Assembly (NCBI GenBank): GCA_964558395.1
Contig: CAZLDS010000092.1
Coordinates: 1-8,968 of the forward strand
Origin: CSP1-5 sp964558395
Lineage (GTDB): Bacteria; Methylomirabilota; Methylomirabilia; Methylomirabilales; CSP1-5
Reading direction: 5' to 3'
DNA length: 8,968 nt
The translations under genes were made by a program, and so were the position numbers. The stretch's first letter is position 1. Every line of letters begins with the position of its first letter. Below the pieces are notes generated by a model. It ran no database searches, was not told the origin of the DNA, and saw only the letters and a list, made by a program, of their open reading frames with translations. Shown here piece by piece: positions 1-6,678 of this stretch.

Positions 1-327
1 TCAACTACAAATCTTCAGCAAAGGGTTACTGGTTGTAATCTGGAGCGCACTAAATTAACACCACTATTCGGCTACTTTCGCGTCCTCGACGCCAATAACG
101 TAGAGGACCGCTATCCGATCCGGGATATAGGCGGGGCCTCGAAGCCCCTCTTTCGAAAAAATCCCCAAAAGTTTCCCCCCCAATCTACTCCGGCAAGAGG
201 CCGACGTTGCGGCCGTTGAAGTCTGCACCCCGGTTGAGAGAGTGCGCTGGGAGGACAATTCTCGATCATGGGGGGACGGATTGGCGGAAAGCAGGGTAAT
301 CGTGGCCCCGAAGGTCCCTGGCAATGA
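1..327. other. Left-edge region with no supported gene
   Basis: I see no convincing gene here. A minus-strand frame of about 86 codons (324 down to 64, TTG start three bases after the kinase stop) is open, but it has no ribosome binding site and I recognise no family in it. A small hairpin at 133-148 (GGGGC, six-base loop, GCCCC) is followed on the plus strand by TCTTTC. It could be a weak terminator for a plus-strand gene to the left, but the T tract is poor. A 13-base sequence at 26-38 (TTACTGGTTGTAA) recurs at 6442-6454. Confidence 0.4.
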
Positions 328-1467
328 CTACCGAGTGCGCGCAGAACTACTTGAGACAGGCTGAGGAGGAAAAAAGGTTTCGGCCCAACTGAGTGTCGAA
401 CTGACCATTCGGTTCACCGATCCCAGGGAGCTTACGCCCAATATTGCTGCCACCATGAGACCGGTCACCAACACGAGGCGGCGAAGGCGCCGGTGAAAAT
501 GACCGGAGACACGAAGATTGCGACCTAGGTGGTGCGGGACTTTCCCTTCGGCTGGAAGCAGCTGGACATAGCGATGGATAAGAGCTTCCCACTTGGCGGG
601 CTTTCCGTCGATGATGCGGGCGATGGCGCGCTGCAAGGCCGTACAGCTTCGGAACCGCCGATTTGGCTGCTTCCGTAGACACCTGAGTACGATGCGCTGC
701 ACAGGGCGAGAGATCCCTCGATTAATCTGACGCGGCCGCGTAGGGCGTTCACTCAGAATCTTAGCCGTCACGCTATCCGTGTCACCGTCCACGAAGGGAC
801 GTCGGCCAGTCAGAAGCTCGTAGAGCACAACGCCCAGAGAGAAGACGTCCGAGGCAGGGGTCAAGTGCTCACCCCGGATTTGCTCGGGAGACATGTAGGA
901 AAAGGTCCCTAGGGCCAGCCCTGGCTGGGTGAGCCGCGAGGCGCCCATCAGGTGGGCGACCCCAAAGTCCCCGACCTTTGCGACGCCCTCTCGCGTAATG
1001 AAAAGGTTGCTGGGCTTCAAGTCCCGGTGGATGATGCCCCGGCTGTGCGCGAAAGCCACCCCCTCGCACACCTGGCCGACGACGGCCAACGCCACATGCA
1101 GGGGAAGTGCCCCGGTGCGCTGGAGCAGCGCAGCCAAGTCAAGGCCATCCACCAACTCCATCACGAGGTAGCGGTGGTCTCGGTCTCGCCAGAAATCATA
1201 GACTTGGACGATGTTACGATGGGGCAACGAGGCCGCGACCTTGCCCTCCCGCTGGAACCGGTCCTGCACCTCGCCGTCCCGACGGAACCGGGACTTGAGT
1301 TCTTTGATCGCCACGGACCGGTCGAGGAAGGCGTGCTTTCCCCTATAGAGGGTAGCCATCCCGCCTTCCCCTAACTCTTCCTGCATAAAGTAGTTCCCCA
1401 AGCGGTGGCCGGAGGGAGCCTTTTTCGCGTCCTGGGTGCTGACCTTGGTGGCGTCCCCTATTTCCAC
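328..1467 (-). CDS. Transmembrane Ser/Thr protein kinase (Hanks type, PknB-like)
   Basis: This encodes a eukaryotic-like Ser/Thr kinase that transfers phosphate from ATP to protein Ser/Thr residues; the catalytic domain should lie in the cytoplasm. Visible kinase parts (numbered from GTG 1467) are the glycine loop GEGGMATLYRG at 33-43, VAIK lysine K55, HRDLKPSN at 147-154 (an RD kinase), DFG at 167-169, and SPEQ in place of APE at 193-196. A single hydrophobic segment lies at about 331-350, followed by a short tail of about 30 residues, so there is no obvious external sensor domain. GTG 1467 is chosen because GGAG lies 6 nt upstream; an in-frame GTG at 1479 would add four residues but has only a weak site. 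It is the last gene of the kinase-FHA-kinase operon, about 50 nt after the FHA gene. Its substrate is unknown; the neighbouring FHA protein is the natural candidate. Confidence 0.93.
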   Translation of the reverse strand: MEIGDATKVSTQDAKKAPSGHRLGNYFMQEELGEGGMATLYRGKHAFLDRSVAIKELKSRFRRDGEVQDRFQREGKVAASLPHRNIVQVYDFWRDRDHRYLVMELVDGLDLAALLQRTGALPLHVALAVVGQVCEGVAFAHSRGIIHRDLKPSNLFITREGVAKVGDFGVAHLMGASRLTQPGLALGTFSYMSPEQIRGEHLTPASDVFSLGVVLYELLTGRRPFVDGDTDSVTAKILSERPTRPRQINRGISRPVQRIVLRCLRKQPNRRFRSCTALQRAIARIIDGKPAKWEALIHRYVQLLPAEGKVPHHLGRNLRVSGHFHRRLRRLVLVTGLMVAAILGVSSLGSVNRMVSSTLSWAETFFPPQPVSSSSARTR

Positions 1468-1519
1468 GGATCTCTCCACCGCATACCTAGGGCAGCGTTT
1501 GCTTCGCTCGACCGTACCA

Positions 1520-2824
1520 TCATTTCATCTTCATCTCGCGACGAACCCCCTGTCGCTCCGCCATGAGCTGGAACGCCAAGATCTGTGCCCGTTCCTGGGG
1601 ACCGAGATTCAGGAACCAGACCTCCATTTCGCCCTTCGTCGCGCTGCCCTCTTCCCACTCCGTCTCCACCACCCGGCCCTTGATGCGGAAGCCCCGCGGG
1701 ATTTCCGGGAGGATGAAGAGGAGAGAGGTCTCGGTTTCTGGCTGTAGTAGCGGCTCCTCGGTCTCAATGAGCATTCCCCACGGGGCGATCCCCGCGATCT
1801 TTCCCACAGCCTCCAGGCCGCTCCGGGTATACGTGACGCTCTCCTCGACAGACGTCCGCGTGATCTCCCTGGGTCGCGGCGGCCGCAGCGATCGGTTGAC
1901 CGTGCCGACAATCTTGTCTGGGGGCCAGCGCTGGTCCACGAGGCCGACAACCTCAAGCCCCTGGAGTTTGGCAAGGAGGTCCCTCATACCCCAAGGACCT
2001 GCCAGCCCGAGAAGCGGCGGGGGGGAGGGGGCATCTTGCAGGGCGGCAACGAAGGCGTGCCGCTCCGAACCGGGCAGCGCGAGATCAAGGAGACAGGCGA
2101 CGACAGCAAGGTCTTCCCGCTTTAGCCCCTCTTGGATCTCGTGTGGAGAGGCGACCACAACGACGTTCCAGTCGCCCGATCTCAGCGCCCGCAGGAGCCG
2201 ATCCCGTAGGGCGGAGTGGGGACTGACCAGGAACAGTTGCCTCTTCGGACGCGGTGGCGGTTCGGGAGCGGCCTGATCGGCGATTTCGTGAGCTATAGAC
2301 ACGCCGAGACGTGTCTGGCCGACTCGGAGCTCGTCGAGATGGGTCAGAGGCGCCTCCTCGACGCGCCGGCCGTTGACGAAGGTGCCATTCGTGCTGTTGA
2401 GATCCTGGACTCGGCACGTGCCCCCGAGAACCTTGATCACGGCGTGCGTACCGGAGACCTCAGGGTCTTTGAGCAGAATTTCACCATCGCGCCGCCCCAC
2501 GGTGGTCCACGCTTTGCTAAGCGTGACCTGCTTCCCCTTATCTGGCCCTTCCAAGACAACCAGCGAGATGTGCTGTCCGGGCGGGAGGTCCGGGCCCTGC
2601 CACGGGACGCTGCCCGAGACGATGGTTCCTTCATCGCGCTTCGCGTCAGGCTGCGTGCGGGAGTGCCGAGGTTCAGACGGCGCCCGCTGTTGTGCAGGCG
2701 ACGTTGATTCTGCCTGCAGCGGGACCGCGCCCTGACAACGCGGGCACTTCACTCGGGTGATCCCCGGGATAGGCCGGGCGACCGTATACCTCGTGTTGCA
2801 TGCAGGGCAGATTATGTTCATCAT
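1520..2824 (-). CDS. Zinc-ribbon / FHA / receiver-like / PilZ-like adaptor protein
   Basis: A 434-residue cytoplasmic multidomain protein with no membrane segment. The N-terminus has a CxxC...CxxC zinc ribbon (C6, C9, C27, C30) resembling the MJ0042-type finger. A linker with DEGTIVSG (T67) precedes an FHA domain at about 86-178, with the hallmark GRR at 110-112, SGTH at 124-127 and NSTNGTFVNG at 143-152; these are phosphothreonine-binding features. Residues about 196-315 resemble a response-regulator receiver: LLDLALPG places an Asp at 247, but the usual N-terminal acidic pair is absent (FLVSP), so it looks degenerate. Residues about 318-425 resemble a PilZ domain, without a clear DxSxxG motif. 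The ribosome site AGGAG precedes ATG 2824 by 9 nt and overlaps the stop of the upstream kinase, suggesting coupled translation. Inference: an adaptor reading the phosphorylation state of the flanking kinases. The FHA call is firm, the receiver and PilZ calls moderate. Confidence 0.9.
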   Translation of the reverse strand: MMNIICPACNTRYTVARPIPGITRVKCPRCQGAVPLQAESTSPAQQRAPSEPRHSRTQPDAKRDEGTIVSGSVPWQGPDLPPGQHISLVVLEGPDKGKQVTLSKAWTTVGRRDGEILLKDPEVSGTHAVIKVLGGTCRVQDLNSTNGTFVNGRRVEEAPLTHLDELRVGQTRLGVSIAHEIADQAAPEPPPRPKRQLFLVSPHSALRDRLLRALRSGDWNVVVVASPHEIQEGLKREDLAVVACLLDLALPGSERHAFVAALQDAPSPPPLLGLAGPWGMRDLLAKLQGLEVVGLVDQRWPPDKIVGTVNRSLRPPRPREITRTSVEESVTYTRSGLEAVGKIAGIAPWGMLIETEEPLLQPETETSLLFILPEIPRGFRIKGRVVETEWEEGSATKGEMEVWFLNLGPQERAQILAFQLMAERQGVRREMKMK

Positions 2825-2836
2825 GTTTTCCGTCTC

Positions 2837-4537
2837 CTATCGACTTCCCAACTGCTTCAGCGCATCGTCAAGCGCGCCGAACATGCAGAAATTGGCTAGG
2901 ATTGACCGCTGCCGCGCCTCCTGGAGAGCAGGAATCGCCCGCTTATCCCCGAGCCCGCCGAGCCGCTCGGCGGCCTTTCTGCGGGTGAAGCAATCCTCAT
3001 GCTTCAGGTCAAGGATGTAGAGGAGAACGTAGTCCGGCTCCTGCCCCATCCCGCGGAGGACCCGGGCGGCGTTCCACCGGAGGGTAGAGTTGGCGCTTTT
3101 GGTAGCCTCCTGCAAGGAGCCCAAGCTAACCTCTCCCATCTGCGCGAGCAGCTCGTCCGCCTCGCCCGCCGTTTCGCCGTGTGCCAGCATGGCCACGATT
3201 CGACGGACCAGGTCTCGATCCCGGCGGTAGCCCCCATTGAGCTCCATCGCCTGCCGGTAGGCGCTCAAGGCGCGGAGCCGCATCCCCGACTGTGCATAGG
3301 CCTCGCCGAGGAGGAGGGCGAGATCGGCCCGCTTCGGTGTTCTCTCCCTGGCCTCGACCAGGACGGAGATGGCCTCCCGGAGTTCCCCCGCTTCCAGATA
3401 CTTCCGTGCCTGCACCGCTGGGTCGGCCTGGCGGACCGCCCACAGGACGCCTCCAACAACGAGCAAGCTCCCCACCACTGCCGCTGTCCGAAGGATCCTC
3501 CGGGATCGCCCCCATCTCTGGATCTCGTGACGTAGCCGCTTCCCGAGGGCGATCAAGATACTCCCGAGCTGAGGCAGGATGGCACCCGGTGTGTCCGAGG
3601 ACATTGCGCCCTGAGGGTCTGCGGCCATCGAGTGATCAAGAAGATCTCGTTTTGTCGACACCACCGTCTGGGCCAACGGATCATCCTCGGTCTCTGGATC
3701 TCGCTGCTCGAGGAGAGCCCGAAAGGCCGACGCGAGGTCGCCAGCCCGCGGATATCGGGCCGCCGGGACCTTCGCTAGGGTCTTGGCGATGATCGCCCGG
3801 AGGGGTGCTGGCGTATCGGGCGCGACCTCCGCGAGCGATCGGGGCTCCTCGTGGACGATTCGAAAGCAGACCGTGGTGAACTCTTCCGCGGCGAAGGGGC
3901 GGATCCCGCTTAGGAGTTCGTACGCGACGCAGCCGACGGAGAAGATGTCCACGCGGCGATCCGCCGGCTGGCCCAAGATCACTTCGGGGGCGAGGTAGCT
4001 CGGGGTCCCGAGGATTAGTGCTTCCTGAGTGAGGTGCGAGCCCGTGATCTTGGCGATGCCAAAGTCGGTGATCTTGACCCGGCCGTCGGGCGTGATGAGG
4101 ATGTTGGCCGGCTTGATGTCTCGGTGCACGATTCCCTGTTCATGGGCGGACTCCAGAGCCTCTGCGATCTGCAGGAGGATGCCCACTGCTTGCTGCCAGG
4201 GGAGGGCGTTGCGGGCGGCGAGAAAGGCTTCCAAGCTCTGCCCGGGCACGAGCTCCAAGGCAATAAAGGGGACCCCTCCCTCCTCGCCCGTGTCATAGAC
4301 AGTGACAATGTTCGGGTGGGCGAGGCAGCCGGCAGCGCTGGCCTCTCGGTAGAAGCGTTCCAGATATTGCGCCTTCGATTTGCCATCAAGGGAACTGGCC
4401 AGGTGGATCGTCTTCAGAGCGACGAGCCGGCCGATCTTGGGGTCCCGCGCCTTAAAGACCACCCCCATAGCTCCCCGACCGATCTCCTCCAACACCTCAT
4501 ACCTGCCGAAGCGGAGTGTCTGCGCCGTGGGCCCCAT
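2837..4537 (-). CDS. Transmembrane Ser/Thr protein kinase with TPR and HEAT-like repeats
   Basis: This is the first gene of the minus-strand operon. Numbered from ATG 4537, the kinase domain spans about 10-275: glycine loop GRGAMGVV at 20-27, VALK lysine K42, HRDIKPAN at 138-145, DFG at 158-160, APE at 183-185. A juxtamembrane linker contains LAQTVVSTKRD (Thr 291). One membrane helix lies at about 349-369. The C-terminal part holds TPR-like helices (about 372-440) and HEAT-like helices (about 485-560, with RRKAAERLGGLGDKRAIPAL). If the topology is N-in, these repeats are periplasmic and could be a protein-binding sensor. ATG 4537 is preferred because GGAGGGG lies 9 nt upstream; the TTG at 4555 would sit on that same Shine-Dalgarno sequence and lacks its own. 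A sigma-54 motif at 4599-4614 would start transcription about 50 nt upstream. Confidence 0.94.
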   Translation of the reverse strand: MGPTAQTLRFGRYEVLEEIGRGAMGVVFKARDPKIGRLVALKTIHLASSLDGKSKAQYLERFYREASAAGCLAHPNIVTVYDTGEEGGVPFIALELVPGQSLEAFLAARNALPWQQAVGILLQIAEALESAHEQGIVHRDIKPANILITPDGRVKITDFGIAKITGSHLTQEALILGTPSYLAPEVILGQPADRRVDIFSVGCVAYELLSGIRPFAAEEFTTVCFRIVHEEPRSLAEVAPDTPAPLRAIIAKTLAKVPAARYPRAGDLASAFRALLEQRDPETEDDPLAQTVVSTKRDLLDHSMAADPQGAMSSDTPGAILPQLGSILIALGKRLRHEIQRWGRSRRILRTAAVVGSLLVVGGVLWAVRQADPAVQARKYLEAGELREAISVLVEARERTPKRADLALLLGEAYAQSGMRLRALSAYRQAMELNGGYRRDRDLVRRIVAMLAHGETAGEADELLAQMGEVSLGSLQEATKSANSTLRWNAARVLRGMGQEPDYVLLYILDLKHEDCFTRRKAAERLGGLGDKRAIPALQEARQRSILANFCMFGALDDALKQLGSR

Positions 4538-4598
4538 CTGATCCAACCCCTCCAACGTATCACGTCAATCCTGGTGATGCCTGTCCAGCCCCTTAGGA

Positions 4599-4614
4599 TG
4601 CAAAGGGAATGCCA
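4599..4614 (-). promoter_or_regulatory. Candidate sigma-54 (-24/-12) promoter of the kinase operon
   Basis: On the minus strand the sequence reads TGGCATTCCCTTTGCA. GG and GC are separated by exactly 10 nt, as required for RpoN, and both TGGCA and TTGCA match the consensus; two less conserved positions of TGGCACG differ. The expected start site is near 4588, giving a leader of about 50 nt before ATG 4537. Not experimentally shown. Confidence 0.6.
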
Positions 4615-4620
4615 CCTCAT

Positions 4621-4699
4621 GCGAGTGGTTGGCCCACAGTCGCCTGAGAAGCTCGATCTACGTGTCACCGGATGTGTGCTCCTATTCCTGGACGCAGGA
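4621..4699. promoter_or_regulatory. Inverted repeats between the divergent promoters, possible activator sites
   Basis: Two small dyads lie between the two -24 elements. At 4621-4643, GCGA-GTGG pairs with CCAC-TCGC around a five-base loop, with a two-base bulge. At 4686-4699, TCCTG and CAGGA flank GACG. Sigma-54 promoters need an enhancer-binding activator that usually binds dyads upstream of the -24 box. The positions fit, but the two repeats do not share a sequence, so this is a weak call. Confidence 0.25.
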
Positions 4700-4721
4700 G
4701 TCGTAGCCAGAAACCCATCTC

Positions 4722-4737
4722 TGGCACGGCCGTTGCA
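4722..4737 (+). promoter_or_regulatory. Sigma-54 (-24/-12) promoter of the PA2779/PA2778 pair
   Basis: The sequence CTGGCACGGCCGTTGCATTT around 4721-4740 matches the full RpoN consensus YTGGCACG-N4-TTGCW, with GG (4723-4724) and GC (4735-4736) 10 nt apart. The start site would be near 4748, leaving a leader of about 90 nt before ATG 4838. Nothing resembling a sigma-70 promoter was clearer in this gap. This implies control by an AAA+ enhancer-binding protein that is not encoded in the window. Confidence 0.75.
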
Positions 4738-4837
4738 TTTTCCTCTTCGCAGACGCTACGGCCCGCTAGGGCGTTTCAGCGGCGCGAGAATGAGCATGGT
4801 GGGTTGCCAGGTCGTCAACATCGGGTGAGGGGAAAGG

Positions 4838-5254
4838 ATGATGAATTTTCAAAAGATTAGTCGGGCGCTTGCCTTGCCAATGGCTCTGCTGTTGCTTGTT
4901 GAAGTCGGTCCTCTGCCCCTGGCACACGCTGCAATGGTGTCTACGGAACAGGTGATCGGTGAAGAGGCGGCCACAGACCGCGAGCGGATCATGAACTTCC
5001 TCGCGCGCGAGGACGTGCGGCGCGAGATAGAGGCATTGGGGATCGACCCGGAGGAAGCGGCGGCACGTGCGAAGGCACTGTCTGACGAAGAAATCGCTCA
5101 AGTCGCCAACAAGCTGGACAAAACGGCCGCCGGGCAAAGCGCCGTGGGGATCATCGTCGGAGCCCTACTCCTCGTCTTCGTGATCCTGCTGATCACGGAC
5201 CTCCTCTGCTGGACAAAAGTGTTCCCCTTTACGCGCTGCGTCGACAAGAAGTAG
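4838..5254 (+). CDS. PA2779-family small membrane protein
   Basis: This encodes a 138-residue protein of unknown function. It has an N-terminal signal sequence (hydrophobic ALALPMALLLLVEV, likely cleavage after AHA near residue 31). A charged helical region follows, with the family-typical run RIMNFLAREDVRREIEALGI and then DPEEAAARAKALSDEEIAQV. A C-terminal membrane segment at about 103-125 ends in LLITDLLCWTKVFPF. Length and order match the PA2779 family, whose genes usually sit directly before a PA2778-type peptidase, as here (8 nt gap). The purine-rich GAGGGGAAAGG lies just upstream; the second codon is also ATG, and either could be used. The gene lies downstream of the sigma-54 motif at 4722-4737. 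Its role is unknown; it may be a partner or substrate of the peptidase. Confidence 0.88.
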   Translation: MMNFQKISRALALPMALLLLVEVGPLPLAHAAMVSTEQVIGEEAATDRERIMNFLAREDVRREIEALGIDPEEAAARAKALSDEEIAQVANKLDKTAAGQSAVGIIVGALLLVFVILLITDLLCWTKVFPFTRCVDKK

Positions 5255-5262
5255 CCCACACA

Positions 5263-6195
5263 ATGCGACTCCTCGGTCCACTGTGCGGCCTTCTCCTCCT
5301 GAGTGTGTTGGGAGCGTGCGCGACGCCGCAGACGTCGAGGCTCCTGGCGGAGGGTGGACACCTCCCCCGACAGGCCGAAGTCGCGGATGTGCCGTTCTAC
5401 CCGCAGAAGCAATACTATTGTGGGCCAGCGGCGCTCGCGATGGTCATGACCTGGTCAGGTGACCCCGTTACGCCGGATGAGTTAGCCCCGGAGGTCTATA
5501 CCGAGTCGCGTCAGGGCACCCTTCGGAACGACATGATGGCGGCGGCACGACGCCACGGGCGGCTGGCGGTACAGGTAGGGGACGTAGAGTCGCTGTTAGC
5601 AGAGATCGCCGCAGGCAATCCAGTCGTCGTCTTCCAAAATCTGGCCCTGGATTGGATCCCTCAATGGCATTACGCCGTCGCGTACGGCTACGACCTTCAG
5701 AAGCGGGAAATCGTTCTGCACTCCGGGACGGAAGCCCGGAGCGTCATCGATTTGTACACATTCGAGCACACCTGGAAGCGCGGTGACTATTGGGGCCTCG
5801 TGGTCCTCCCGCCGGAGCGTCTCGCGGCAACGGCGGACGAACGGTCAGTGCTTGACGCCGCCGCCGGGCTGGAGCGTACCGGACGCCACCGAGAGGCCGC
5901 CCGCGCCTACCTAACGATCCTCTCTCGCTGGCGGGAAAGCTTCCCCGCGTGGATGGGCCTGGGGAACACTCTCTATACGCAAAAAGACTTCTCTGGGGCC
6001 GCGCGAGCCTTCCGAGAGGCGACAAGCCGTCGGCCGAAGGCGCCAGCGGCTTGGAACAACCTCGCTTACACCTTGGCTGCGCAGGGCCGACACGACGAAG
6101 CGCAGCGAGCGGCCGAAGAGGCCGTCCGGCTCGCCCCGGAGGGCACGCAAATCTATCGCGACACACTAGAAGAGATATCCGGCTTGAGGCCGTAA
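5263..6195 (+). CDS. PA2778-family C39-like cysteine peptidase lipoprotein with TPRs
   Basis: This encodes a 310-residue secreted lipoprotein. The N-terminus is a lipoprotein signal with lipobox LGAC (acylated C19). Residues about 40-185 form a C39-like papain-fold peptidase: catalytic Cys in YYCGPAALAM (C53) and His in QWHYAVAYGYD (H136); the third catalytic residue is not obvious to me. Residues about 193-296 are TPR helices, including AWMGLGNTLYTQKDFSGAAR and AWNNLAYTLAAQGRHDEA. This two-part build is that of the PA2778 family. The ribosome site is weak (AGAAG about 12 nt before ATG), and the gene follows the PA2779 homolog by 8 nt, so expression is probably coupled. The substrate is unknown; the location is predicted to be the periplasmic face of a membrane. 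Confidence 0.9.
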   Translation: MRLLGPLCGLLLLSVLGACATPQTSRLLAEGGHLPRQAEVADVPFYPQKQYYCGPAALAMVMTWSGDPVTPDELAPEVYTESRQGTLRNDMMAAARRHGRLAVQVGDVESLLAEIAAGNPVVVFQNLALDWIPQWHYAVAYGYDLQKREIVLHSGTEARSVIDLYTFEHTWKRGDYWGLVVLPPERLAATADERSVLDAAAGLERTGRHREAARAYLTILSRWRESFPAWMGLGNTLYTQKDFSGAARAFREATSRRPKAPAAWNNLAYTLAAQGRHDEAQRAAEEAVRLAPEGTQIYRDTLEEISGLRP

Positions 6196-6527
6196 GCGTT
6201 GGTCTGGTGTTAGGATCGAAGCAGACCCCATCACGGCTCGCCGGCGGCGCGGGGCACTTGTCGGCGCAAACAGCAAACCCAAAAGGACCTATCCCCAGAA
6301 AAACCCGCGGATTTGGACTGACCGATGATGCTCCTAGATGCTCCTGGTACGGGGTGTTCTGGTAGCAGCGTGGTAGCAAGACCTGACCCCCCTGAAGGAA
6401 ACAAGGGTGGTAGCTCTTGCCTGGCGAGTGAGATGTGCAGATTACTGGTTGTAACCCACACCGTAGTCGATAGAGGGCAGCCCGAGGACACCCTGAAACC
6501 ATCGAGCGTGGGCGGATTGGTTTGGCC
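6196..6527. other. Gene-free stretch between the peptidase and the attC site
   Basis: No convincing gene is seen on either strand. There is a hairpin GGTCTG (6201-6206) with CAGACC (6222-6227), without a T tract; a tandem duplication GATGCTCCTR at 6327-6346; three copies of TGGTAGC between 6360 and 6415; and AAGACCTGACCCC at about 6378-6390, which resembles short sequences often seen beside REP-associated (Y1) transposases. No transposase is present. It reads as worn accessory DNA. Confidence 0.45.
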
Positions 6528-6649
6528 ACCTAACGGCACTGTTAAGCTGCTCCGCCCTAAAAAGGGTTTTTAAAAATAGACTTTTAAATTATCCTACAAC
6601 GAAATTCGCGCGCCTGTGGGCGGGGTCAGCTTGAACCGCTTTGTTATGC
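6528..6649 (-). mobile_element. attC: Integron attC recombination site (122 bp)
   Basis: Read on the minus strand, the order is R'' GCATAAC (6649-6643), a 7-nt spacer, L'' TTCAAGCTGACCCCGCCC (6635-6618), a variable AT-rich loop of 60 nt, L' GGGCGGAGCAGCTTAA (6557-6542), a 7-nt spacer, and R' GTTAGGT (6534-6528), which fits GTTRRRY exactly. L'' pairs with L' except for an extra C after TT and an extra A after AAGCTG, plus one mismatch. These are the positions of the extrahelical bases in classical sites such as those of aadA cassettes. R'' deviates from RYYYAAC at its third base. The site starts 29 bp after the stop of a minus-strand methyltransferase remnant, the usual place in a gene cassette. 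No integrase gene or second attC was seen. Confidence 0.75.
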
Positions 6650-6678
6650 GGGCTGTATATAGGCCATGCAAGGATATT

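Noticed and set aside
64..324. Minus-strand frame of 86 codons after the last kinase gene
   Set aside because: TTG start without ribosome site and no recognisable family; kept only as a remark for the left-edge region.
2999..3535. Plus-strand open frame of 178 codons
   Set aside because: It is a shadow of the kinase repeat region on the other strand; high GC keeps alternative frames open.
4034..4828. Long plus-strand open frame (264 codons) opposite the first kinase and through the divergent gap
   Set aside because: It is mostly antisense to a kinase with all catalytic motifs, runs through both sigma-54 motifs and shows no recognisable family.
6400..6475. tRNA-like look of GGTAGCTC ... GGTTGTAACCC
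   Set aside because: No acceptor stem, anticodon stem or T-arm can be paired; only short resemblance.
5744..6529. Minus-strand open frame of 261 codons
   Set aside because: It is antisense to the TPR part of the peptidase and the following non-coding DNA; the composition is Arg/Pro/Gly rich with no family features.
6231..6539. Minus-strand frame of 102 codons that begins at the attC R' end, as a second cassette gene would
   Set aside because: No family features, no second attC after it, and the frame crosses repeats such as TGGTAGC and the tandem GATGCTCCTR; probably chance.
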